Made by a program: the position numbers and the translations under genes. From Zea mays (Eukaryota; Streptophyta; Magnoliopsida; Poales; Poaceae), in assembly GCF_902167145.1 (NCBI RefSeq), contig NC_050098.1:38000501-38064500 (forward strand): a DNA stretch of 64,000 nucleotides, read 5' to 3'. This document shows, one piece after another, positions 45,901 through 56,745 of the stretch. Below the pieces are notes generated by a model, which saw only the letters and a program-made list of their open reading frames with translations, was not told the origin of the DNA and ran no database searches. Every line of letters starts with the position of its first letter. The first letter of the stretch is position 1.

Positions 45901-46555
45901 ATGGATAACACGACTTGTGGATAAAGATGCACATCCTCTACAGAGTGTAAAACTGGTATATCAGCCGTGCTCACAATCATGAACAGCTTAGGACTGTCGC
46001 ATGATTAATTGATGGAACTAAACTTAAACCTATCATTTATTGCATTGCACTATGAGAATTATTAATTGTGGTCTCTTATTTGATTGGGATGATATCTACT
46101 AACACTTAGTAATTGATAATAAAATTTTGACCAACTTATTTAAAAGTAATGCTCAACCTTAATCATTTTCCTTGGTAAGCCTTACACTTCACATGAGCCC
46201 CCACCATAAGTGAGCTCATGCACATTATTACCAACACTTGCTAAGTGATAAACGTATGTGAGCTCACTCTTGCTATAATCATACCAGGTCAAGAACAGGT
46301 ATCGCAAGATGAGGAACATGAAGGATGCTACGATGAGTTTGAAGAGGTCTAGGTCATCGTCTCCTAGTCAATTATGGTTGCAGAGGATCGTTGTCGTCAT
46401 ATGATGTAATTTATTTAGTTATTTTGTACATAACTTCTATTATATAATAAAGATGTGACATTGATTTTTGTACCATGAGTCATCATATGTCTGAGACTTG
46501 ATCCTAGCACACATTTGAGACGTACCTGGATTTACCCTTAAATTCGGGTGTGACA
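42947..46555 (+). mobile_element. Solo LTR of a long-LTR Gypsy element (3609 bp)
   Basis: A single LTR-like unit from TGTAACACC to GGGTGTGACA, flanked on both sides by TGGTT (42942-42946 and 46556-46560). No primer site, gag, pol or second LTR is inside, so it is a solo LTR left by recombination between two LTRs. The length and TGTAACACC start are typical of Tekay/Del-type chromoviruses. A TATAAG at 43721-43726 followed by a GC-richer leader suggests plus orientation. Open frames between 43270 and 44065 are leader text, not genes. Confidence 0.85.
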
Positions 46556-46560
46556 TGGTT

Positions 46561-46819
46561 GCAGAACAAGGGTGTCATGTTTGAGGCTTACTCCTGACAG
46601 GCCAACAATGCTAATATTTTGAATAGTTCTCCTGTCCAACACATTAAATGTGTGATATGCGATGTTACAGTCTGACATTTGAACTGTTGTCATGACTTAG
46701 ACAATAGGGTACTCAACCACTATTCAGTACATGAATCAACCTTGTAGCCACACATGTGATTGTCAATATACATGGAGCGTTATCAATTAAAAATTTCTAC
46801 ACAGGTTACCAACCACACA
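46561..46819. other. Decayed intergenic DNA
   Basis: About 260 bp with no gene or recognisable repeat. It continues the text interrupted by the solo LTR. Confidence 0.35.
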
Positions 46820-47035
46820 TAGGGTTGAAAACGGACGGGTAAAATCCCGTCCCGATCCGTACCATTTTCTATATTTGATCCGACTGTTTCCGTATTTACG
46901 GAAAAATATGGAAACAAGATGGAAATGGGAGAGGGTTTATTCCGTCTGTTTTTATGGGATCCTGTTTTTATCCGGATTGAACCCGTATTTATTCCATATT
47001 TGATAAATACGGGACGAGCCTAATATACATTAGTA
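46820..47035. mobile_element. Ac/Ds-like (hAT) element end, truncated
   Basis: TAGGGTTGAAAACGGACGGG at 46820, followed by AAAATCCCGTCCCGATCCGT, closely follows the order of the maize Ac/Ds terminus (TAGGGATGAAA... then AAAATCCCGTACCGACCGTT). Further A/C/G-rich CGGAAAC-type motifs, on either strand, occur to about 47000 as in Ac subterminal regions. The opposite end with a CATCCCTA is not seen, so this is a fragment. No transposase is present. Confidence 0.55.
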
Positions 47036-47196
47036 TATAAACTAAAGCCTCGTGTCCTTAGGTGACAAATTATAGCATAAAGTGGCCATTGTAACCATCG
47101 ACTCTTTTCAATGACAAGTGGTCTAAAGTCTTAAACAACATCGGATGTAGCAAAATATACACTATTAGCAACCAAAAAATAATAGAATGTTGCCTC

Positions 47197-48409
47197 TGAA
47201 AGGGAAATAGGGTCAAACCTTTTCCTAAATGATTTTGGTGGTTGAAATGCCCAACACAAATAATTGGACTAACTAGTTTGCTCTAAATTATATATTCTAC
47301 AGGTGCTAAAGGTTCAACATAAACCAATAAAAAGATCCAAGTTAGGGTTCAAAAGAAAGGAGCTAAAGAAACCGAAGAGAACCCTGGTCTGGCGCACCGG
47401 ACTGTCCTGTGCCCAGGGCCGCACTCCTTCAAACTTGCCACCTTCGGCTTTCTAGAGAGCCGCTCCGCTATAATTTACCGGACTGTCTGATGTGGCACTA
47501 GACTGTCCGGTGTGCCAGCGGAGCAACGGCTAGCGAGCGCAACGGTCGACTCCAATGGTCGCCTACAACGTGAACAATGCGCGGACAGTTCGCGCAGAGT
47601 CAGAGCAGCGCCAGAAGGCGCACCAGACAATGAACATTGCCTATCCGGTGTGGCACCGGACTGTCCGGTGCCCCAAGAAGTCAGAGCTCCAACGATCGAA
47701 ACCGTCAGAACCCTAACGGTTGGGTGACGTGGCTGGTGCACCGGACAGTGTCCGGTGGCGCACCGGACAGTGTCCGGTGCGCCCATCGACAGACAGCCTC
47801 CCCAACTGTTGGTTTGGTGGTTGGGGCTATAAATACCCCCAACCACCACCACTCCAAGCATCCAAGTTTTTCAGACATCTCATTCAATACAAGAGCTATT
47901 GCAATCAATACAAGACACAACTCAAAAGAATCAAAGCCTCTCCAAGTCCCAAATTCACTCCAAACTTCTAGTGACTAGAGAGAGAAAGAGAGAGAGTTTT
48001 TGTTCGTGTTCTTTGAGCTATTGTTCTTGGATCGCTTTCTTCTTCCCCATTCTTGTTCTTCAAGCACTTGTAATCAAAGCAAGAGACACCAATTGTGTGG
48101 TGGTCCTTGTGGGGTTTAAGTGACCCATTTGATTAAGGAGAAAAATCACTCGGTCTAGGTGACCGTTTGAGAGAGGGAAAGGGTTGAAAGAGACCCGGTC
48201 TTTGTGATCACCTCAACAGGGACTAGGTTCATTGAAACCGAACCTCAGTAAAAAAAATCACCGTGTCATCCGCTCTATTTCTTTGGTTGATATGTTTTCC
48301 CCTCTCTTTCTGACTTGGATTTATTTCTAACGCTAACCCCGGCTTGTAGTTGTGCTTTAAGTTTATAAATTTCAGTTTCCGCCTATCCACCCCCTCTAGG
48401 CGACTTTCA
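47197..48409 (+). repeat. Sirevirus B 5' LTR (1213 bp)
   Basis: The ends are TGAAAGGGAAATAGG and GGCGACTTTCA. It contains several forms of the CACCGGACNGTCCGGTG palindrome near 47395, 47480-47515, 47655-47670 and 47738-47780. The TATA box follows at 47828. Confidence 0.9.
47828..47835 (+). promoter_or_regulatory. TATA box of Sirevirus B LTR
   Basis: TATAAATA in the context GGGGCTATAAATACCCCC, conserved in all three Sirevirus LTRs in this window. It lies about 50 bp downstream of the last palindromes. Confidence 0.72.
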
Positions 48410-48410
48410 A

Positions 48411-48425
48411 TTGGTATCAGAGCCC
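48411..48425 (+). other. Sirevirus B primer-binding site
   Basis: TTGGTATCAGAGCCC directly after the LTR, a close match to the tRNA-Met-type primer site. Confidence 0.85.
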
Positions 48426-48458
48426 GGTACTTCATTAAGAGTCTAACCACTCGAAGTG

Positions 48459-51059
48459 ATGTCGCGAGGATCCGCCAAGAGGGAGATGGAAACGGCCACA
48501 AGCCACGGGAAGGCTCCATCAAGAGAGTCCGGCGCCAAAGGAAGGGAGGAATCACCTCCCCGCGGCAAGTCACACCGAAGTGGCGACATGAAGAAGAAAA
48601 TGAAGAAAGTGGTCTACTATGAGACCGATTCTTCATCGCTCTCCACCTTCGGCTCCGATGCACCGTCTGTCACTTCTAAGCGCCATGAGCGCAAGAAGTT
48701 CAGTAAGATCCCCTTACGCTATCCCCGCATTTCCAAACGCACTCCTTTACTTTCTGTCCCATTAGGCAAACCACCGGTTTTTGACGGTGAAGATTATTGT
48801 ATGTGGAGTGATAAAATGAGGCATCATCTAACCTCACTCCACGCTAGCATTTGAGACATTGTTGAGTTTGGAGCGCAGGTACCATTCGTGGGGGATGAAG
48901 GCTACGACTCGGACGAGGTCGCTCAAATCCGGCACTTCAACTCTCAAGCCACTACTATACTCCTCGCCTCTCTATGTCGAGAGGAGAATAATAAGGTGCA
49001 AGGGTTGAAGAGTGCCAAAGAGATTTGGGACGTGCTAAAAATCACGCATGAAGGGGATGAGGTGACCAAGATCACCAAGCGGGAGACGATCGAGGGGGAG
49101 CTCGGTCGATTCATCCTCAACCAAGGAGCGGAGCCACAAGCCATGTACAACCGGCTCAAGACCTTGGTCAACCAAGTGCGCACCCTCGGGAGCACCAAAT
49201 GGGATGACCATGAAATGGTCAAGGTTATTCTTAGATAACTCGTATTTCGTAACCCTAATCAAGTTCAATTAATACGTGGTGATCCTAGATATAAGCTAAT
49301 GTCTCCCGAGGAAGTGATAGGAAAGTTTGTGAGCTTTGAGTTGATGATCAAAGGCTCCAAACAAATCGTCGAGCAAGGCGACACCTCCACACCCGAGGTG
49401 CAACCCGCCGCATTCAAAGCGACGGAAGAAAAGAAAGAAGAGTCTACCTCAAGTAGGCTCCCCATTTACGCCTCCAAGCTCGACAACGAGGAAATGGCGC
49501 TCATCATTAAGAGCTTCTGCTAAATCCTCAAGCAAAGGAGGGGGAAGGATTACAAACCCCGCTCCAAGAAAGTGTGCTACAAGTGTGGTAAGCCTGGTCA
49601 TTTCATTGCTAAATGTCCTATGTCTAGTGATAGTGACAGGGGCGACGACAAGAAGGGAAAGAGGAAGGAAAAGAAGAAGTACTACAAGAAGAAGGGCGGC
49701 GATGCCCACGTGTGTCGGGAAATGGGACTCAGACGAGAGCTCCACCGACTCATCCTTCGACGAGGATGCCGCCAACATCACCGTCAACAAGGGCCTCCTC
49801 TTCCCCAACATCGGCCACAAGTGTCTCATGGCAAAGGACGGCAAAAAGAAGAAGGTAAAATCTAGAGCCTCCACTAAATATACAACATCTAGTGATGAGG
49901 GTAGCTCTAGTGAAGATGAGGATGATTTGCTTAGTCTTTTTGCCAACCTTAACATGCAACAAAAGGAAAAACTAAATGAATTGATAGGTGCTATTCATGA
50001 GAAGGATGAACTCTTGGATAGCCAAGAGGAATTCTTTATTAAGGAAAACAAAAATCATGTTAAGGTAAAGGATGCTTATGCTCAGGAGATAGAGAAAAAT
50101 GAAAATTTGACTAAGGAGCTTAGCATTTGTCATGACACCATTTCTAATCTTAGAACTGAAAATGCTAGTTTAATTGCTAAGGTTGAAAAATCAAATGTTT
50201 GCCATGATTCAATTGTCAATCTTAGAAATGAAAATGCTAGTTTAATTGCTAAGATTGATAAATTAAATGAATCAATTTCTAGCCTTAAGACTGAGAACGA
50301 TAAGTTAATTTCTAAGGCTAAAGATTTAGATGTTTGCAATGATTCTATTTACTGTCTTAGAGATGAGAATGCCATATTACATGCTAAGATAGAAGAATTA
50401 AATGCTTGCAAACCCTCTACATCTAGTGTTGATCATGTTACTATTTGTGCTAGATGTAGAGATATTAATGTTGATGTTATCCATGATCACTTAGCTTTAA
50501 TTAAACAACAAAATGATCACATAGCTCAACTAACTGCTAAAATTAATGAGCATGGAATTGAAAATGAAAAATTTTAATTTGCTAGAAGCATGCTCTATAA
50601 TGGGAGACGTCCTGGCATCAAGGATGGCATTGGTTTCCAATAGGGAAGCGATGTCAAACTTAATGCACCTAAAAGATTGTCTAACTTTGTAAAGGGCAAG
50701 GCTCCCATGGCTCAGGATAATGAGGGCTATATTTTATATCCTCATGGTTATCCCGAGCATAAAATTAGGAGAATTCATTCTAGAAAGTCTCATTCTGGTT
50801 CTCATCATGCTTTTATGTATAAGAATGAGAAATCTAGCTCTAGGCATTCTACCCATGTTAAAATGCCTAAAAAGAAATCTCCTATTGCATCAAATGAGCC
50901 TAATGTTTCATTTAAGACCTTTGATGCTTCTTATGTGCTCACTAACAAATCAGGCAAAGTAGTTGCCATATATGTTGGGGGCAAACACAAGAGCTCCAAG
51001 ACTTGTGTTTGGGTACCCAAGGTGCTTGTTTCTAATGTGAAAGGACCCAAGTCCATTTG
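48459..51059 (+). pseudogene. Sirevirus B gag, interrupted and 3'-truncated
   Basis: The capsid precursor starts at ATG 48459-48461. In-frame stops occur at 48852-48854 (TGA), 49236-49238 (TAA) and 49521-49523 (TAA). The zinc knuckle CYKCGKPGHFIAKC is at about 49572-49613. A frameshift near 49720 moves the rest to another frame: the coiled-coil part with repeated NASLIAKI/LN heptads runs to a TAA at 50575-50577, and another TAG is at 50641-50643. The final basic part (50677 on, KRLSNFVKGKAPM) runs into the Gypsy LTR after VSNVKGPK. The domain order matches Sirevirus A gag. Confidence 0.9.
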
Positions 51060-54000
51060 TGTGACACCCCAGGTGTCAATTTCGCGTTATATCGGGAGAT
51101 TTATCCTAATCTCGGATGCTCAGTGAAAATTTCTATTTCTCACTCGCGTATGTGTCTGATTATCCAAATTTCTCATTCACATCTCACCGAATTCGAAGTT
51201 ATTCAGTCTCACAGAAGACCGAATTCGGAGCCTATTAAAACTTTTATTCTTGGAACGAATGCAAACTCGATAGTCAACCTCGAATTATAAATCTCATCTG
51301 AAGCTCATTAAATCAAACTCTCGATGTCTGTTAATTGATCTGAGGCCGAGTCTAATTCCTCGAACGTTGATCTATGTCTGACTATTTTAATCTGAGTCCG
51401 CATTCTCCAACGGGATACTCAGTATGTCGCCCTCTAATTAATTCTTATCCGACTCGACTTCATACCTCTGTGTTCAATCCCGATTTAAAAATCAACATCG
51501 ACGATGATTTTAAATGTCGCGATTTGTCTCTTTCAATCAAAAATCCGAAAGCCGGTCGTATCCCGAGGCAATTTATTTTCGAATCACGCGTAGGGAATTA
51601 TTGTCGAGCGAATTCAAAACAGACTCTCGGCCGAGTTAATCGCGCAACCGTCCGTTCGTCCGAACTCTAGTTCACGTTGTTTTGCGTACAAACGAATTCC
51701 GCGGGAGCATTTTTATTCGGGAAAATAAATTAGCGCGGCCCAAGTACGTGTTTTGGGCCAAGCCCATTCCAGCCCGGCCCATTTGGCCCATGAGAAAACC
51801 CTAACCCTAGTGCTTCTTCTATAAATAGGACCTCTCTCCCTTGCAAATTTGGCATTTTTTCACTCCCACCCCTCCTTTTCTTTCAGCCGCCAGCAGCTTC
51901 TTCCTCCCTGCTCCACGGCAGCAGCAGCCAGCGCGCAGGTGCTCCTCCCCTCGGCCAGCCATGGCGCGGCGCCCCCTGCCCCTCTTCTCCGGCAGCAAGC
52001 TCCCTCCCATGGCGCCTCCCCCTCTGTGCGCCCAGCTCTTCTTCTCCAGCGCACCCCCTCTAGACATGGCGACAGCTCCTCCTCCCTCTGCTTCGTGCGC
52101 GCAGGAGCAAGAGCTCCTTGGGAGCACGCCGACGCCATGCTCTCCCCTTGGCCACGACCTTCCCTGCTTCTCTCCTTGGCCGGCGCCCCCTTCAGGCGAG
52201 CAGCAGCTCACCCACCTCTACCCTCTCCCAGCCAGCGCCCCATCTCCTGCTCGGTCGCCTCTGTGCGCAGAACCATTCTTCCCCGTGCCATCCAGCTCCT
52301 AGGGCCGAGCATTCCTTTCCCTCCAGCGCCTCCCAGCCGCCCCCTATGCTCGGCGCCCCTTCCTTGCATCCATGGCACCGGCCTAGCGCCATGGCCGAGC
52401 TCCCTGTTTCCCCTGCTCACTGCTCCAAAAAAAATCCAGCAAGGTCCCATCTCCAGACCAGCTCCCTGGGTCGGCAAGTTTCTCCATCTCCGGCGCCGGC
52501 CACTCCCTTCACCGCACGGCGTCTCCCCCACGCTCGACCTCGGCAGGGATGCAGCGAGTCCCATCGATCTGCACGGCCCCAGCCGCCATCATTTCCCTGC
52601 ACGTCGGCGCCGAGCTCCGCTAGTCATTAATCTGTGCAGCGAGCAACAACCTCGGTGAGCTACTAGATGTCCTACGCTTTTCGTGTTCGATTGAATGGTC
52701 GCACCAACAAATCGTGTAATAAACTGTGTCGTGCTCGCAGCCGTGTCGTCGTCACGCCTCGCGCGTCACTTGTCGGCAAAGAGCCCAGTCTGATGGCATG
52801 CATGTGCAACTCCAATCGGATTTTGGCCAGGTTGTTTGCCTTGAGTGATTCACGATTTGTTTATTCACGTATTTAGTCGATGATGTGCATGTGTGAATAT
52901 GTGTGGAAAAATATAATTGTATGAATGGAAGCGGGTAGAGAAGAAAAAAATGAAGTAGAAAAGAACTCTGATGTTTTTATATTTTGATAGGAAAAATATG
53001 CGATGCGTTGTTTGATGCGAAGACTAAGTTTAAATAAATAAATGTGGATCATGTTTTAGGGAATGCATCAGTAGATGTTTATGTGAAGAGGGTATTGGTT
53101 TTATGCATGGGATCGGTGATTGTGATAGTCGATGCGAATGAGGAGTATGAGTAATCCGGTTGGAGTCACTTGTGCAGTTGATGCCTTGTGCGTGTTGTGG
53201 GGACACGTAGGTGCGTGGGTGAGCCGATATGTTATTTGGTTGTTGGATTGGATATATATGTGGATGCAATAGTTCTTTTGTGCGTCGTAGAGATTGGTCA
53301 CAGATGTATTAATTGTTTGCTAAAGCACTTCGTCGTAAAGTAGTGTGTTAGTTGTGGTAAAATAAATAAAGTGTAAAACATGCTTAGTGGTTTCCATAGT
53401 CGGCTAATGAGTTAGTCTATGTTAAATATATTTTATGCATTCATCTTGGTGTTGGTTGGATGTGATAAGTAGATTGGAAGTGTGGGTTTGCCTGAGCACG
53501 GTGTTGTCAAACGTGTATGCCGAAATGCGTAGTAGTAGTGATTGCGTTAAGTTGAACTGAAGTGTCTCGAGTGCACGCCACAATATGGTTGTATGCGAGA
53601 CATGGCAAAAATAGAGTGTGCTCGACATGAATGTTTGGTCAATATAGGTAGAAATTGTCTTGGCTTAATTAGAGAGGTGATGTCATGCCGTAAGTAGTCA
53701 TCACTTCCTCTACAATTATAAGTCGAGTCTATACGCGTTAGGCGTTCCTTAAAATTGTGCTTCACAAATAAGTGTATGATTGTGCTTATGACTTGAATAG
53801 ATGTCTTTGAGTGAACTAATAGGTTCCTGAGGCAATTAGGTGTAAGGTGTTTATAGTGACGCTTTATCCCGAAAGATGTTAAGTCTGCGCATAAATAAGA
53901 GATAAGTGTATTTTGTGTAGTGTGGATTGATTTTGAGTGCATGTGTCGCAAGAAATGAATTACTGCGCACATAGGCGATGAATGGGTGTGATGAAGTGGT

Positions 54001-56154
54001 GACATGCCAAAGTAGTCATCGCTTCCTTTGCGGTTAAGTCGAGGTCGTATGTGATGATGCTATGTACGTGGTGAATGCATTTGTTAAATGTATGTGATAA
54101 TTTTAGTGCACTAAATGACTTGAGTAAAATTTGTAAGTATACTTGTTAGTCCGCATTTGATTAATTTAACTCTAACAAATGGTAAAGTGTTAGAATAATT
54201 CAAGTCTCTAAAACGCGGCAATTCTTGAATTATATAGAAGCTGAAATTTATTGATTACTGTTTTGGACTGCACACACTGTTTTAGTTGTGTTGTATGTTT
54301 GTTGAACTAAATTGTGTTTTCTGTAGATATGTGCTATAGAAAAGTGGTAGATAACTTTATTACCATGCTGGTGTTAAAATTTGACAGCCATAGGTCTGAC
54401 AGTTTAGGAGTTATGCTTTTTACAAATTTAGTAACTGAATCTGTCCAAATTCTGTACAGATTTCAGAAAAGGCATTGTTTGCTCAATTTAATGTTGCAAT
54501 CTGTTAATGGTTGTTATAAGAAAGCTGTATATTCTTTTCTCATCTTGCTTGTGTTAAAATTTCATAACCATATGCCTTGCGGTTTAAGAGTTATGAATTT
54601 TACAAACTGGTTGTTGTGTTCTGTCCACTGACAGAACAGATTTCGAAAACTGAATTGTTTGATTCAGTTCAACATAGAATCACTTCTTGGTGATTATAAA
54701 AGTTGTGTAGTACTTTTGCTAAGCTTTCCAAAAAGTCTTGGATCACTCTTTTTGGTGGTCTGAAGATTAAGTTATGGATGTTTAAAGTGTGAAGACTGAA
54801 TCTGACCATTTCTGGACAGCACAACCTTCATAGTGTATTTTACCCTTGATACATATTAAACTAGCCAGTGATGTTTATAAATAATTTGTAGAACATTTAA
54901 TTATATTTCCAGAAAGTCTAAAATCACTTTGTTTGGATGTCTGAATCTTCAGTTATGAATTTTTAAAGTCACAAGTCTGAATCTGTCCAAATCTCGACAG
55001 CGCTGTTGTATTAACACCTTTTGACCTTGCTAAGTGTTTAATCATGCTGTGATGACAATACCAAAGTTGTGAAGCACTTTTTAAGATTTCTATAAAGTCC
55101 TAGTTTACTATTTTTGGTTAAATATCTTGTGAGTTATGACTGAAACGAGTGACTGCTGTATTGCTGTCCAAAAAATTCTGCTAGTGCGCTTTTGATTGTT
55201 TAGTTCACCGTTCTCCCTAAAAATGTTTGGTTTGCTCTTAAGTAATGTAGACTTGCCATGGTTAAGCTAGAGATGACATGTGTGTCTTGTTTTATATGTT
55301 CCTTTCTCTAGTGATTGCGATATAGGAATTCCATAGATATTGACGCTTATGTCCTATATTGAATTTGTGTTATCGGTGATGCTTGTGTGTGATCAATAGG
55401 AGAACTAATGAAAAGTCGTATCCAAACAAACAAAATACGCGTACTTGTGATGTCGTAGTTGTGTTGCGTAAATAAATAAAATGTTGTTGTCTTTTTAAAG
55501 GTGTTAATGTTGGATGCCGATAACGTGTAGATAACTAATGCTAGCGTATGGTTGTTTACGGTGTCTTCCAATTTAATGTTGAGTTCGCCACAGTGTCTTT
55601 GTATATCTTGTGCTACTTTGTGCTACCTTCGTTATATTCATCCATATGCATCTTGCATCTCATTTAGGACCGAGAGATGCTGATCGTGCACGTGATGTGG
55701 TGCCAACCACAAGATGCAATTGGTGGACGACCCCAAAGAAGGATGGACATAACCAGTGGATGCTCGCCAAGCGAGTACCTCCCCCAGCAAACACTATCTA
55801 AGTGTTAAAATAAAGGCAAGCCCCGGTTTTATGCATAACCTATTTATTATGCTATTTTACTACACTTAATGTTTGTAGGCTTGTACTGTGCACTTAAGTG
55901 TAGGAGTTGACTGAAACCTTAGTTGCATGAACTCAGGATACCTTTTGAGATGGATACTAGTATGCTAGGTCGAGTAGCTGCTTTATTAATCAGGGATCTC
56001 GGTAGAAGTCGAGTGATTTTTCTAGCACTCGCGCGAGGTCAGGAAATTGGTTGTATCCATTTTGATATCGTAATGATGGTGGTCTGTGGACAACAGTCCA
56101 TGGGGATGCGTTGTCTACGAGACGGAAATTGGAATAAGGATTAAGGTGTGGTAC
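51060..56154 (+). repeat. Gypsy (chromovirus-type) LTR, 3' end missing
   Basis: It begins TGTGACACCCC at 51060 inside the Sirevirus B gag; ATTTG at 51055-51059 would be its left target duplication. The U3-like part ends at a TATA box (51820), followed by a C/T-rich transcribed leader (51840-52640) with open frames that are low-complexity and unlikely genes. Loosely repeated paragraphs with CTGTCCA and ACAGATTTCG text fill 54240-55200. The end with GTCACA or TTACA is not seen; the text breaks at about 56154 where a Tat-type element begins. LTR length above 5 kb would be unusual, so part of the interior may be included. Confidence 0.6.
51820..51828 (+). promoter_or_regulatory. TATA box of the Gypsy LTR
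   Basis: TATAAATAG in a TTCTTCTATAAATAGGACC context, preceded by a telomere-like AAACCCTAACCCTAG stretch (51796-51810) and followed by a leader. It is a strong plant-type core promoter. Confidence 0.65.
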
Positions 56155-56174
56155 CGAGACGGAAATTGGAATAA
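56118..56174. repeat. 37-bp tandem repeat at an element junction
   Basis: The 20-mer CGAGACGGAAATTGGAATAA occurs at 56118-56137 and again at 56155-56174. The first copy belongs to the Gypsy LTR text, the second abuts the Tat-type antisense ORF. It marks the breakpoint between the two elements. Confidence 0.7.
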
Positions 56175-56462
56175 AGATTCTTTCAGCTCCGAACTTTTTT
56201 GGACTTCGGCCACAAGCTTTGCACCAAGTTTCAGCTTTTCTTGTTCGAATTTTTCTGATTGAGAAAGAAGCTTCGAATTTAATTCTGTTATTTTGGCTTC
56301 AGCATCCGCTAATAAGCCTTCGGTTGTTTGAAGCTCGAAGTCTTTCTTTTCGATGGCAGTTGATTGCTCTTTTATCTTATTTTCTAAGTTTCCAATTATA
56401 ACTTCGTGCCTTTTATCCTCTAAGTCCTGCTGCATTTTTAAAGCCTTGCTCAAAAGCATACT
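56175..56462 (-). pseudogene. Second exon of the Tat antisense gene (coiled coil)
   Basis: About 95 codons of heptad-rich, Glu/Lys-rich sequence: ALKMQQDLEDKRHEV, LENKIKEQSTAIEKKD, LLADAEAKITELNSKLL. It starts after an AG splice acceptor on the minus strand (56463) and fits in phase with the donor at 56536. The protein end is missing because the frame runs into the junction repeat at 56155-56174. It is probably the C-terminal dimerisation part of the protein encoded upstream. Confidence 0.6.
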
Positions 56463-56536
56463 CTATGGACAAATAACCTTCGTTAGAAAATATTTATGTT
56501 ATTACAAATAGTAAAGGTTAGACACAAGTCGTTTAC
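56463..56536 (-). other. Probable 74-bp intron of the Tat antisense gene
   Basis: On the minus strand AAG is followed by GTAAACGAC (donor) and the stretch ends ATTTGTCCATAG (acceptor). It is AT-rich and at the short end for plant introns. Coding text on both sides (FYSNFK before, SMLLSKALK after) joins in phase 0. Confidence 0.55.
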
Positions 56537-56745
56537 CTTAAAATTGGAATAGAACAAACTACCGCCAATGTGTTGTCACCGGTAGCGGCTGATATCTGCT
56601 TCGAGCTTCGGGAAACCGATACTCTTTGATAGAGTACTGATAACCTTCGCACCGGTTTGATCTCGTATGCAGCCTAACCTTTCATCATCAATGCCACCGA
56701 AGAGAAGCGCTCCCGGCCGATACCCGCAAGATATAGCATATTCTT

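Larger units (their letters stand above)
47197..51059 (+). mobile_element. Sirevirus B: Copia element, 5' part only
   Basis: The LTR, primer site and gag of the same family as Sirevirus A, in the opposite orientation. It stops within the last part of gag at 51059 where a Gypsy LTR begins; protease, integrase, reverse transcriptase and the 3' LTR are not in the window and may lie beyond the nested insertions to the right. Confidence 0.9.

Noticed and set aside
48350..48622. Plus- and minus-strand open frames across the Sirevirus B LTR-gag border.
   Set aside because: They overlap the LTR end, primer site and gag start and are shadows of gag.
51841..52658. Several overlapping Pro/Ser/Ala-rich open frames on the plus strand and shadows on the minus strand.
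   Set aside because: They lie in the C/T-rich transcribed leader of a Gypsy LTR right after its TATA box. Low complexity gives open frames in all registers.
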